The notes under the pieces were generated by a model. That model did not search any database, was not told the origin of the DNA, and saw nothing but the letters and a program-made list of their open reading frames with translations. DNA of 16,769 nucleotides, taken from positions 1 through 16,769 of the forward strand of contig JAPPNY010000104.1 in NCBI GenBank assembly GCA_028818385.1, read 5' to 3'. Positions 1 through 7,044 of the stretch are shown in pieces. Each line of letters opens with the position of its first letter. Positions within the stretch are counted from its first letter, which is position 1. Position numbers and translations under genes: made by a program. Origin of the DNA: Spirochaetaceae bacterium. GTDB lineage: Bacteria > Spirochaetota > Spirochaetia > SZUA-6 > Bin103.

Positions 1-24
1 GCCTCTATCCTCTCAGTAATCCGG

Positions 25-630
25 CTATCTCGGTGGTTTTGCAAAAGGCTCGCCTGATAGGATTTCTCCACGTTTTCGTTGCCAAGCGATTGCGGAGCCG
101 CGATCGGCCCTGATGATGTTAGTGAGCCAATCGCCCCTGCCGTTGCAAGACGCTGCAAGCGCAACGTCAAGCAGCGTCTGATCGGTATGACAATGCTTCA
201 AGTCCAGCAATTCGCTTCGGAGGATCATCACGTCCGATGAGTCCGGGACACGGAAAGCCATGTGCACAAGTTCCTCCACGTCGCCTTGGCCCACGAACCT
301 AGTCGTCATCGTGCAACGCAGGGCGCGCCACAACTTAGTACCTCGTGAAGGATCGTGCGCAAGGAGTGCTTCACAGAGTCCCAAAAACACGCCTTCGGCC
401 AAGAGGACGCGACGTTGAAATATTTCCGTGAGCTCACAGTATCCGTCAAGCCAGTGTTCGATCAATTCCGGAGCGAACTCAAGAACCGGTTCAAAATCCT
501 TCGGATCAACATTTGCTAGATAGAGACTAGCACCCGCTTGGCGAGTGGCGTGTATTTGGGCAGTGGCCATATCGAAGGCGCGCTGCTGCGCTCGAACTTG
601 TGCTTCAGCATCCGTGGTCAACCAAAGCAT
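25..630 (-). CDS. Helical protein, probable detached C-terminus of the STAND NTPase
   Basis: This 201-residue, mostly helical, soluble ORF starts at ATG 630 and overlaps the end of the STAND NTPase gene by 13 nt, in the -1 frame relative to it. I see no convincing Shine-Dalgarno before the ATG, and the reading frame stays open upstream of it. No catalytic motif is visible. Amphipathic segments such as FEPVLEFAPELIEHWLDGY and VEELVHMAFRV, and the ending AIAWQRKRGEILSG, look like the sensor tail of a large STAND/NACHT protein rather than an independent enzyme. Two readings are possible: a translationally coupled second subunit, or the C-terminus of the upstream protein separated by a frameshift, natural or from sequencing. 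I lean to the second. If they were joined the protein would be about 1420 residues. No function can be named for it alone. Confidence 0.6.
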   Translation of the reverse strand: MLWLTTDAEAQVRAQQRAFDMATAQIHATRQAGASLYLANVDPKDFEPVLEFAPELIEHWLDGYCELTEIFQRRVLLAEGVFLGLCEALLAHDPSRGTKLWRALRCTMTTRFVGQGDVEELVHMAFRVPDSSDVMILRSELLDLKHCHTDQTLLDVALAASCNGRGDWLTNIIRADRGSAIAWQRKRGEILSGEPFAKPPR

Positions 631-3600
631 AGGATCTTGACGCTCGTCCGGCCGCGGTGTAGCTGAATACGCAAGTGGGAGATTTCTCTCTCGGCTCGGT
701 CGACGGAAAGATCGGCTTCGAGGAGCGGAAGATCAACGCTATCGCTCATGAGTATCCGGCCGAATAATTTGGCGGCCAACCGTACATCGACTGGACAAGA
801 CCCGCGGCGACGAGCCGCTTCAAGTAGGCGCCACGGAGCCAACTTCGATACTATCCGACCGAAGGGTAGATCATATGTAGCTTCGATAAGAGCGTCCGTT
901 CCGTAGTGATTCTGCCAGTCGTCATGATCAGGGCCCCAAGACCAGCAGTCAGCACGCAGTCTCTGACCAAATCGTTTCGGAGCGGCACGAGTGAGTATCT
1001 TGAACACAAGCCGTTGACTCTCACATCGCTGCGCGGCGGCTTCAATCCATGTCCAAGCTCTATCGTTGAGTTTCACCGGTAGAATCGATAACAGGAGAAG
1101 AAGATCGTACTGCTGCTTGGTCGAGCTGTCGCTGTGCCGCGCCACAAGTGCGTCGATGTCCTTAGGCTCTGGCAAGCGCAGCATGGAGGAGAATCTGATA
1201 GGAAAAAAGCCTAGCGACCCCTCAATCAACGAATCAAATTGGCGTAGCGTATCGAGATTGGACGCTTCGAGTGCCATGAGTTCGGCTGCTGCGATGTCCT
1301 CGGTGTCGGGGTCGTTCTCTTTGCTGCGCCAGCGCAAAGAGCGAGCTGCACGAGATTCGGTGTCGCGAGCAAGTATCAAATGATCGGTTGCATGTATGGC
1401 GCTCCAATATCGCGACTCTGCCGAGCAGGTGTTCATGTTCTGCAGCTTACGTCGAATCAAGCACGCCAGTAGGGAAGGGTTACAGCGAGCAAGCGCTGGC
1501 GCAAGTTCGTGGAAGTGATGGTCATCGACGGTACGACCCGCCTTGCGATTCAACTTCGATACGTCAATTCGATTCGCTGATTCGGAGAGTTCTGCTATGA
1601 ACGTCTCTGGAGGTCTGAACTCGGGGTCGAGCAACAACTCACCAACCCGTTGTATCCTATAGCCCAAACGTAGAGCGCTATTGTTGAGGGTCATCGTTGC
1701 ATGGCGCCGCTCGAGGGGGAAGAAGAAGCTGCTGTCCGGATGTGGCAAATAGTCTTTCTCGTAGGTCCATAAATGAAGTGATATCGGATCAATAGAAGCT
1801 GCCAGAGCGTCGTCGTTTGCGTCTCCGGTGAGCCAAAGGAGGAGAGCGGCGACACGAGACGGAAGGTCCGTGTGTATGCCCTGCTCGGGAGCTCTTTGAC
1901 GAACGGCTCTCGACGATTTACGCAGAGATTCGGCGGTTCTTTCGTAATCGCGTTGATTAAGTAGACAAAGCCACTTCAACCCGTTCCACGCAGCGTTGCT
2001 ATCGGCGATGGCTAGGCACGTAGCGGCAGTCTCAAAGACGGGGACAACGTCCGCCAGCGGAAAGCCCTCAATGATCTGAGGAACTGAAGCAGGCAATGAA
2101 CTATTTGACTGGTCGACCAACACAAGGTCAATGCCGACGACCTTGATCGGTCCCGAGTGATCGCGACCGATTCGTCGTATGAATCGGTCGGAGCGTTGCT
2201 GCTCGTGTTTGGAGTCGGCGTCCCGTTGAGGATCGACGCCTCGGGAAACGATACGTAACCAACAACATGAGCGGGATGCAATTGTGACAAGTGCAGAGTT
2301 GTTCGTTCTAGGGATTTGTCGTAAGGCATAAATAGCCCGAAGGCGAGGCGAACTGTGAACGCGACTATCTGACAGTTCGATAGTGTCCAGTAGCGGAGTA
2401 ACGAGATTGGAGGCAAGAGTGACTATTTCGCGCATATGGTCGTCGGGCAGGTTCTGGCTCTGCAACCAGGACTTGACCAGAACCGATGTGATAGGCGAGT
2501 TGGACGCTTGGTCTTGTTCGACGAGAATCGACACCGCTGCGCGAAGGATCTCGGCTTGTTGGTCGAGCCCGGAGATAGGATCGAGCCACTCGCCAAGCCC
2601 AGCATCTAGAGTGTCACGGACGGTGCCGCATGTTTGCTGTAGATAGGTCAAGAGCGCAGCGCCGAGGGCATGCACAACGATCAGGGGCTTCGGTTGGAGG
2701 TGCCCGGTTGCGGTAGCGGTGAATAGAGGCCCGTCGATGACTTCGCTCAGTCGAGCGTACACGTCGTCTGCAGAGAGAGCTGGTCCATGGACTGTCTCGC
2801 CAAGGGACCTGCGGGAGAAGCTGGTGAGACCCGCTCGGCATTTCTTAGCAATTTCCTTCAACCAGTCGTCCCACTCGTCAGGGCTAAATGATTTGTGGTC
2901 TTGCACGCCAAGAGTGTCGCGTCCGTACTCCCAGAGTATTCGGTGTACAGTTACTTGATCAGATTCAGCCAAGCTGTCACTATAGCGCAACACGAGGTTG
3001 AAGAGGCGCGGAGTACGAGCGAGCTCGAGTACCGAGACGTTGAGGTCGACTCGACGGATTCCCTCCAAAGACAGCATCCTATCGAGTTCGCCGCCTGGCT
3101 CGGTGTCGTAGCGGTCCACCGTGATTTGAACAGCCGGGGCGAACAGGCGGCGGAGGCTGGACAACCTGTCCTCAAAGTAGTGACTGCGCGTACTGACGAT
3201 CACACGCACCAGCCGCGCAAAAGGCTTGCCGTGAAGAATCTGCAGACGCCTCAGCCACGGGACGGATGGATTCTGATTCAAGCCGTCGAAGAATACAGTC
3301 AAGACGGGTCCCTCATCGGCGGGACGTTGAAGAAGGCGATCGAGTCGCCTAATCCAGTGGTCTAGGGTGCGAACGCCGGTCATGTCGTACAGGGCTTCGG
3401 CCAAGAGTCGCTTCACGCCCGCTTCATGTTGGCTTTCGACGACACCTGTCGCGGAGGAAGGTATTGTGAGCAAGATAGGTTGTTGGTCCTTGTTGTCGAT
3501 CAACCAGTCGAGCGTTGCCCACGTCTTGCCGACACCGTCGAGTCCGATTACCGCCGCCGGGGCTATGTTTGGTGGTGCGTGCCACCATCTGTTCAGCGCG

Positions 3601-4286
3601 TCATACACGGCGTTTCGCCGTATTCTGTTTGCCTGAGCACCACCAGCTGCGTTTTGCCCGAGAGCGGCATACGCTTCGCAGGCAGAGTTCCAGATTCTTG
3701 CGAGCTTCTCGTGAGAGCTCGCACGCACGGACTCGAACCCCAAGGACCAAGGCTCTAGGTTGCGTCGTAGTCTGTGGATTGCGTCGCCCGATATCCGCCG
3801 TAGGTGTCTCGCGGCCGTACCGGCTTCTTTCGAGAGTTCAGCGTCGACCAAGTCAGGATCGGACGCACACAAGGCTGCAAGTGGAGCGATCTCGTCGTCT
3901 GCCCAACCGATGATTACGACAGGAACCCCGTGTCGCTCGCCATGCAGATCTAGTGATTGGTGGATCTGCTCGGGGACGACGCACGTAGCAACGAGCAACC
4001 ATGCTTCTAGGGCTTCGTCCCGTAGGAGCGCCTGATCGAGCTCTCCAAGCAGTTCTCGCTCGCTCAGACTGCTTGCGTCGCTGTACCTCTTGCACTCCAG
4101 GCGAAACCGCCGGCCATGTTGTCCGGCCGGGCCCGCGTCCGCTCCATGTTGAAAACCAGACTTGGCGACAGCAATCGGCACATCGAGTAGACGCCCAACC
4201 AATGTGGCGGCAGGATGCTCCAGTTTGGATGGCGTCGCGCTCTGCAGATGCTGCTTGAGCGGTTCTTGATACTCTGGTGAAGTCAT
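618..4286 (-). CDS. Avs-like STAND NTPase with N-terminal PD-(D/E)XK nuclease domain
   Basis: This is a 1222-residue cytoplasmic protein. Residues about 20-150 resemble a Mrr/restriction-type PD-(D/E)XK nuclease: D50 in QHGADAG, then E64 and K66 in FRLECKRY, followed by strand-helix elements. Residues about 215-480 form a P-loop NTPase. Walker A is IGLDGVGKT (247-255, K254), and Walker B is VLTVFFDGLNQ (328-338), like the DGLDE of NACHT proteins but with N-Q in place of D-E. An arginine in VIVSTRSHY (363-370) could be a sensor. The remainder is helical, consistent with a repeat-type sensor. Family knowledge: antiviral STAND proteins recognise phage proteins through the C-terminus, oligomerise with ATP and activate the N-terminal effector, here DNA cleavage. 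The start at 4286 overlaps the upstream small ORF by ATGA and has no Shine-Dalgarno, so translation is probably coupled. The C-terminus may continue in the 25-630 ORF. Domain calls are by motif; membership of a named Avs type is not established. Confidence 0.78.
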   Translation of the reverse strand: MTSPEYQEPLKQHLQSATPSKLEHPAATLVGRLLDVPIAVAKSGFQHGADAGPAGQHGRRFRLECKRYSDASSLSERELLGELDQALLRDEALEAWLLVATCVVPEQIHQSLDLHGERHGVPVVIIGWADDEIAPLAALCASDPDLVDAELSKEAGTAARHLRRISGDAIHRLRRNLEPWSLGFESVRASSHEKLARIWNSACEAYAALGQNAAGGAQANRIRRNAVYDALNRWWHAPPNIAPAAVIGLDGVGKTWATLDWLIDNKDQQPILLTIPSSATGVVESQHEAGVKRLLAEALYDMTGVRTLDHWIRRLDRLLQRPADEGPVLTVFFDGLNQNPSVPWLRRLQILHGKPFARLVRVIVSTRSHYFEDRLSSLRRLFAPAVQITVDRYDTEPGGELDRMLSLEGIRRVDLNVSVLELARTPRLFNLVLRYSDSLAESDQVTVHRILWEYGRDTLGVQDHKSFSPDEWDDWLKEIAKKCRAGLTSFSRRSLGETVHGPALSADDVYARLSEVIDGPLFTATATGHLQPKPLIVVHALGAALLTYLQQTCGTVRDTLDAGLGEWLDPISGLDQQAEILRAAVSILVEQDQASNSPITSVLVKSWLQSQNLPDDHMREIVTLASNLVTPLLDTIELSDSRVHSSPRLRAIYALRQIPRTNNSALVTIASRSCCWLRIVSRGVDPQRDADSKHEQQRSDRFIRRIGRDHSGPIKVVGIDLVLVDQSNSSLPASVPQIIEGFPLADVVPVFETAATCLAIADSNAAWNGLKWLCLLNQRDYERTAESLRKSSRAVRQRAPEQGIHTDLPSRVAALLLWLTGDANDDALAASIDPISLHLWTYEKDYLPHPDSSFFFPLERRHATMTLNNSALRLGYRIQRVGELLLDPEFRPPETFIAELSESANRIDVSKLNRKAGRTVDDHHFHELAPALARCNPSLLACLIRRKLQNMNTCSAESRYWSAIHATDHLILARDTESRAARSLRWRSKENDPDTEDIAAAELMALEASNLDTLRQFDSLIEGSLGFFPIRFSSMLRLPEPKDIDALVARHSDSSTKQQYDLLLLLSILPVKLNDRAWTWIEAAAQRCESQRLVFKILTRAAPKRFGQRLRADCWSWGPDHDDWQNHYGTDALIEATYDLPFGRIVSKLAPWRLLEAARRRGSCPVDVRLAAKLFGRILMSDSVDLPLLEADLSVDRAEREISHLRIQLHRGRTSVKILCFG

Positions 4287-4474
4287 GAAATGTGGCGCCG
4301 TCGAGCGGTAAGAGCGCCGGAGAAGGCCGTGCTCATGAGGTTGCGGAACAGTTCCACGGCACTCATATCGGAAAATGTATCAAGAAATGCTTCAATCGAG
4401 ACCGCGCCGCTGCTTGTCGCATCGGGTTCGATCGTCCTCTTCAGCAGCCGTAGGTTAGCGGGGATGTGAACCAT
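4283..4474 (-). CDS. Small ORF translationally coupled to the STAND gene
   Basis: This predicted protein has about 63 residues from ATG 4474. TTG 4480 would give 65 residues and is better placed, 11 nt behind a GGAGAG sequence (4492-4497). The frame stays open to ATG 4531, but that start would lie inside the inverted-repeat element. The stop overlaps the STAND start as ATGA, and the STAND gene lacks its own Shine-Dalgarno; together these are the main support that this ORF is translated. The sequence contains a probable amphipathic helix (VELFRNLMSTAFSGALTARR) and no membrane span or catalytic motif. I do not recognise the family. It could be a small partner of the STAND protein, a translational leader, or the remnant of a gene truncated by the adjacent repeat element. 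Confidence 0.45.
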   Translation of the reverse strand: MVHIPANLRLLKRTIEPDATSSGAVSIEAFLDTFSDMSAVELFRNLMSTAFSGALTARRRHIS

Positions 4475-4497
4475 CGTCAAGGGGCACGCATCTCTCC

Positions 4498-4608
4498 GGG
4501 TGCCACCCCAAAATGTGGATGGCCGGGTCAAGCGACCCGCAGGAGTGCCTAAGGAGTGTCTCTACGTGTGGTCCTGGCTCTGGCTATCCACAAAATGGGG
4601 TCGCACCC
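4498..4608. repeat. 111-bp imperfect inverted-repeat element
   Basis: The 27-nt left arm (4498-4524) and the reverse complement of 4582-4608 match at 22 of 27 positions, sharing GGGTGC, ACCCCA and TGTGGAT followed by GCC. The arms are separated by 57 nt that contain a second hairpin, CGGGTC-AAGC-GACCCG (4524-4539, 6-bp stem). Each arm is itself partly palindromic (GGTGCCACC on the left, GGGGTCGCACCCC on the right). The element sits between the STAND operon and the HEPN/MNT operon. It could be a REP/MITE-like mobile remnant, the two ends of a deleted insertion sequence, or a structured regulatory or terminator region. I see no target-site duplication at its edges and no second copy in the window. 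Confidence 0.55.
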
Positions 4609-4649
4609 CCTTCCCCGACCTTGGCCAGTTGCCACGCGTCGCTACGGCA

Positions 4650-5048
4650 TCAAGAACTGTCCGTGTCTGGCAACTGCCGTCGCACCTGTGCCAGCAACGC
4701 CTCGACGAGCGTTAGAGCTCTCTTCCGATCGATCGGTTCCGTACCGGATTCGACTCCCTCGTAGCGAAACTCGACCGCGTACGGGGTGTAGTCGATCAGC
4801 TTGCGGAAACGACATGAGACGTCGTTTCGTTCGGATAGGAGTTCGAGCAACGCTTCCAGATTGTGCGTGAGCGGGTAGACCTTGCCCAGCAGGGCGAGCC
4901 AGGCCTTGAGCGACTTCTCCGCTGCCTGCTGCACGTGAAAACCGAAGACCTCGTCGGAGACTTCGTGGGATCGGCGCATCACGCGGAGCGCTCCGACATC
5001 GCGTTCGGCCGCTTCGAGCAACATGCGCGCACACTTAGCGTCGCTCAT
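4650..5048 (-). CDS. HEPN-domain protein (putative toxin of a HEPN/MNT pair)
   Basis: This 132-residue all-helical protein is of the HEPN (PF05168-like) type, with the characteristic FHVQQAAEKSLKAW (37-50) and YPLTHNLEALL (58-68) segments. I chose ATG 5048 because AAGGAA lies 9 nt upstream and because it overlaps the end of the nucleotidyltransferase gene by only 14 nt; the frame extends to 5075. In characterised HEPN/MNT (type VII) systems the HEPN protein is an RNase toxin carrying RX4-6H and is neutralised by the MNT partner, often by AMPylation. Here I see no RX4-6H at the usual position. The only spacing match is R22-X5-H28, near the N-terminus, so RNase activity is uncertain. Family assignment is strong; the toxin role is inferred from the pairing. 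Confidence 0.85.
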   Translation of the reverse strand: MSDAKCARMLLEAAERDVGALRVMRRSHEVSDEVFGFHVQQAAEKSLKAWLALLGKVYPLTHNLEALLELLSERNDVSCRFRKLIDYTPYAVEFRYEGVESGTEPIDRKRALTLVEALLAQVRRQLPDTDSS

Positions 5049-5397
5049 AGAGCACCGTTCCTTCGCGCAGCGCACGTGCCAGGACGTGGTTGAGGGAGTC
5101 CCGCCAGTAGTCCACGTCCTCGGTGGAGTAGACGAGGAGGTCGGCGGCTACGGGGAAGCCCGCGACCGCATGGTAGAGCCGTACCATCTCGCCGTGGCGA
5201 GGTCGCTGCGGGCCGAAGGGTTCGGCCTCCACGACGATCAGGTCGACGTCCGAGTCCTCTCGCGCGTCGCCGCGCGCGCGGGAGCCGAACAGAATCACCT
5301 GCTCGGGATCGACCTCGTCGACGATCGCACGGACCATGCGGCCGAGCAGATCGTCGGTGACGCGCGTCACCGCCCTGCCGGTGTTCCGGATGCTCAC
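5035..5397 (-). CDS. MNT-type nucleotidyltransferase (putative antitoxin of the HEPN/MNT pair)
   Basis: This 120-residue protein is a minimal nucleotidyltransferase of the Pol-beta superfamily. It carries the full catalytic signature: GSRARGD starting at G38-S39, paired metal-binding aspartates D50 and D52 in SDVDLIVV, and a third aspartate D86 in AADLLVY. Family knowledge: MNT antitoxins transfer nucleotides, often AMP, to the partner HEPN protein. All the expected catalytic residues are present, so it is probably active. The annotated start is GTG 5397; a second GTG nine codons downstream is possible. The GGCAGG sequence about 7 nt upstream of 5397 would serve as the ribosome binding site, and it lies inside one arm of a palindrome, which suggests autoregulation or translational control. 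The 3' end overlaps the HEPN gene by 14 nt, as expected for a co-translated pair. Confidence 0.88.
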   Translation of the reverse strand: MSIRNTGRAVTRVTDDLLGRMVRAIVDEVDPEQVILFGSRARGDAREDSDVDLIVVEAEPFGPQRPRHGEMVRLYHAVAGFPVAADLLVYSTEDVDYWRDSLNHVLARALREGTVLYERR

Positions 5398-5403
5398 ATC
5401 GAA

Positions 5404-5455
5404 ACCTGCCGCTACGGTAACGGAAACGCCCGAGTTCCGTCGCGTCGCGGCAGGT
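5404..5455 (-). promoter_or_regulatory. Palindromic leader element upstream of the HEPN/MNT operon
   Basis: A perfect 9-bp inverted repeat, ACCTGCCGC (5404-5412) and GCGGCAGGT (5447-5455), encloses a second perfect 6-bp one, ACGGAA (5420-5425) and TTCCGT (5435-5440). The inner loop is 9 nt. The element ends 6 nt before the GTG start of the nucleotidyltransferase gene. On the transcript the proximal outer arm contains the GGCAGG ribosome binding site, so folding would hide it. It could equally be a dimeric operator, as is common for toxin-antitoxin operons. The pairing is read directly from the sequence; function is inferred. Confidence 0.5.
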
Positions 5456-5485
5456 GAGCTGTCCGGTCGCCGCGCTACGCGGACC

Positions 5486-5520
5486 CCGCCTCCGCATCGC
5501 GCGTCACGATGCGGAGGCGG
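5486..5520 (-). terminator. Perfect hairpin spanning the stop codon of the OYE-family gene
   Basis: The arms CCGCCTCCGCATCG (5486-5499) and CGATGCGGAGGCGG (5507-5520) are perfectly complementary over 14 bp with a 7-nt loop. The loop contains the stop codon of the minus-strand oxidoreductase, and the proximal arm encodes part of its Ala/Ser-rich C-terminus. No T-tract follows, so it is not a textbook intrinsic terminator. It may stall polymerase, protect the 3' end, or insulate this gene from the HEPN/MNT operon transcribed in the same direction. A smaller hairpin, CCGCG-CTA-CGCGG (5470-5482), follows it. Confidence 0.6.
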
Positions 5521-6949
5521 CCTTGAGCTCCTGGAGGCGCTGCGCCTCGGGATGGTCCTTGTAGAAGGGATCCAGCGGAAAGCAGCCGGAGATCAGTCCC
5601 TTGCGGGGGGCGGTGGTGCAGTCGCTGAAGGTGCGGCAGATACGCTTGCGGGCGAGCGGCAGCCCGCCGAGCACGTCGTGGGGGAGGTCGGGGTAGGAGA
5701 GCATCATGCGGCCGAGGCCGATCGAGTCGACCTGCCCGCGGCTGACGACTTCGGCCGCGACGGCGGGCAGCCACTCCTGCAGGTAGCTGTATGCGGAGCC
5801 CACGAAGGTCAGCGTGGGGAAGCGCCGCTTCAACTCGCGCACGACGTCGATCTGGCGCGCCACGCCGACCAGAGGGTCCTCGGGCGGCTGGTAGCCGTCG
5901 GACGGCGGAAACAGCGCCGGGCGCTGCAGGTGGGGCGTGTAGTAGGGGCTGCCGGCGGTGATGTTCACCAGCGGGATGTCGAGCCGCTGCAGCAACTCCA
6001 GGAAGGCGAACGTTTCGGTGAGGTCGAGGGTGGTCGGGTCGTCCTGGGAGACGCCGAAACCGGAGCGGTACGGCTGCGCGACCGGCGTCGGCTCGCCGGT
6101 GCCCTCCTCGCCCGAAGGCTGGAAGGGGACGGTGTCGAAGGCGCTGAGGCGCACGCCGATCAGGAGCCCCGGCGCGCGGCTGCGCAGGCCGGCGACCACC
6201 TCGCGCAGGAATCGCGTGCGATGCTCGAAGTCCCCGCCGAATCGGCCGGTGCGGTCGCGGCAGCCGAGCAGCTCGTGGCCGAAGTAGCCGTGGCAGTGCT
6301 TGACGTCCACGAACTCGTAGCCGGCCTGTTGGGCCAGCACGCCCGAGGCGATGAAGCGCTCCACCAGCGCCTCGATCTCCTCGTCGGTGGCCAGGGGGTG
6401 GTCCCCGGCGATGCCGAAGCGCTGATCGAGGATGGGATGGCGCGCCGGGATCCACGGCTCGGAGCGAGTCTTGTCCGTGGGCTTGCAGAACCGCCCGGAA
6501 TGGGTGAGCTGCAGGCCGACCAGCAGGTCGTCGGCCGTGCCGTAGCGCTGCCGGTGCTCGTCGACCAGCGTGCGGCGCAGGCCGGCCAGGTCGTCGATGG
6601 TGTCCTCGCCGATGCGGAGCTGGTTGGGGTTGGCGCGGCCGGCGTGCTCGACGGCCACCGCCTCGCATCCCCAGACCAGCTTGGCGCCGCTCCTGCCGAA
6701 GGCGCGCCAGCGCCGCTCGACCAGGTCCGAGGGCCGCCCGTCGGCGGTGCCGTCCCATCCCTCCATGGGCTGCACGCAGAAGCGGTTGCCCACGGTGCGG
6801 CCGTCCGGAAGGGTCAGAGATTGAGACAGCAGCCCGGCGGTATCGCCCTCGGCGAAGGGAAGTTGCTCGGTGATGCCGAGCTGGTCCAGGTGCTCGGCGA
6901 ATTGCTCCGCGGACTTCAGCGATGCGACGCGACGATACGTAGGTGCCAC
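5504..6949 (-). CDS. Old Yellow Enzyme-family NADH:flavin oxidoreductase
   Basis: This 481-residue predicted FMN-dependent TIM-barrel protein belongs to the OYE/2,4-dienoyl-CoA reductase N-terminal family. Recognisable elements are the early barrel strand [13 protein letters not shown] (55-67), [10 protein letters not shown] (145-154), the active-site region [16 protein letters not shown] (214-229), IGVRLSAFD (264-272) and the phosphate-binding end [10 protein letters not shown] (408-417). The tail has three cysteines, C438-X5-C444-X11-C456, in the region where multidomain relatives bind an iron-sulfur cluster, but the flavodoxin/NAD half of those enzymes is absent. I chose GTG 6949; the frame extends to 7027, but that would run into the divergent oxygenase gene. 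The substrate is unknown. Its position back-to-back with oxygenase, dehydrogenase and GH88 genes suggests a role in breaking down a modified sugar or plant or algal compound. Confidence 0.87.
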   Translation of the reverse strand: MAPTYRRVASLKSAEQFAEHLDQLGITEQLPFAEGDTAGLLSQSLTLPDGRTVGNRFCVQPMEGWDGTADGRPSDLVERRWRAFGRSGAKLVWGCEAVAVEHAGRANPNQLRIGEDTIDDLAGLRRTLVDEHRQRYGTADDLLVGLQLTHSGRFCKPTDKTRSEPWIPARHPILDQRFGIAGDHPLATDEEIEALVERFIASGVLAQQAGYEFVDVKHCHGYFGHELLGCRDRTGRFGGDFEHRTRFLREVVAGLRSRAPGLLIGVRLSAFDTVPFQPSGEEGTGEPTPVAQPYRSGFGVSQDDPTTLDLTETFAFLELLQRLDIPLVNITAGSPYYTPHLQRPALFPPSDGYQPPEDPLVGVARQIDVVRELKRRFPTLTFVGSAYSYLQEWLPAVAAEVVSRGQVDSIGLGRMMLSYPDLPHDVLGGLPLARKRICRTFSDCTTAPRKGLISGCFPLDPFYKDHPEAQRLQELKAASAS

Positions 6950-7044
6950 GCCGCCACTCTGACCAGGATCGGCCGCCCTTCGCAACGCCGGCGCCGGCAG
7001 TTGCGGGCGCGGCGATGCGTGCGGCACCCTTGGCGGGGGCGCAG
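6950..7044. promoter_or_regulatory. Divergent intergenic region, probable back-to-back promoters
   Basis: This 95-bp gap separates the divergently transcribed oxidoreductase and oxygenase genes, so both transcripts presumably start here. I cannot pick out convincing -35/-10 boxes; the region is GC-rich. Both reading frames extend across it, which makes gene starts ambiguous by up to about 100 nt. Confidence 0.3.

Noticed and set aside
2012..3913. Several 70-150 residue ORFs on both strands inside the STAND gene
   Set aside because: No domain, no ribosome binding sites, and they are fully covered by a well-supported long gene.
4283..4474. Middle component of an ABC three-component system
   Set aside because: Size and position suggested it, but there is no SMC/ABC-type ATPase next to it and no recognisable sequence similarity.
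4498..4608. CRISPR-like repeat
   Set aside because: There are only two arms in inverted orientation and no regular spacing or spacers; treated as an inverted-repeat element.
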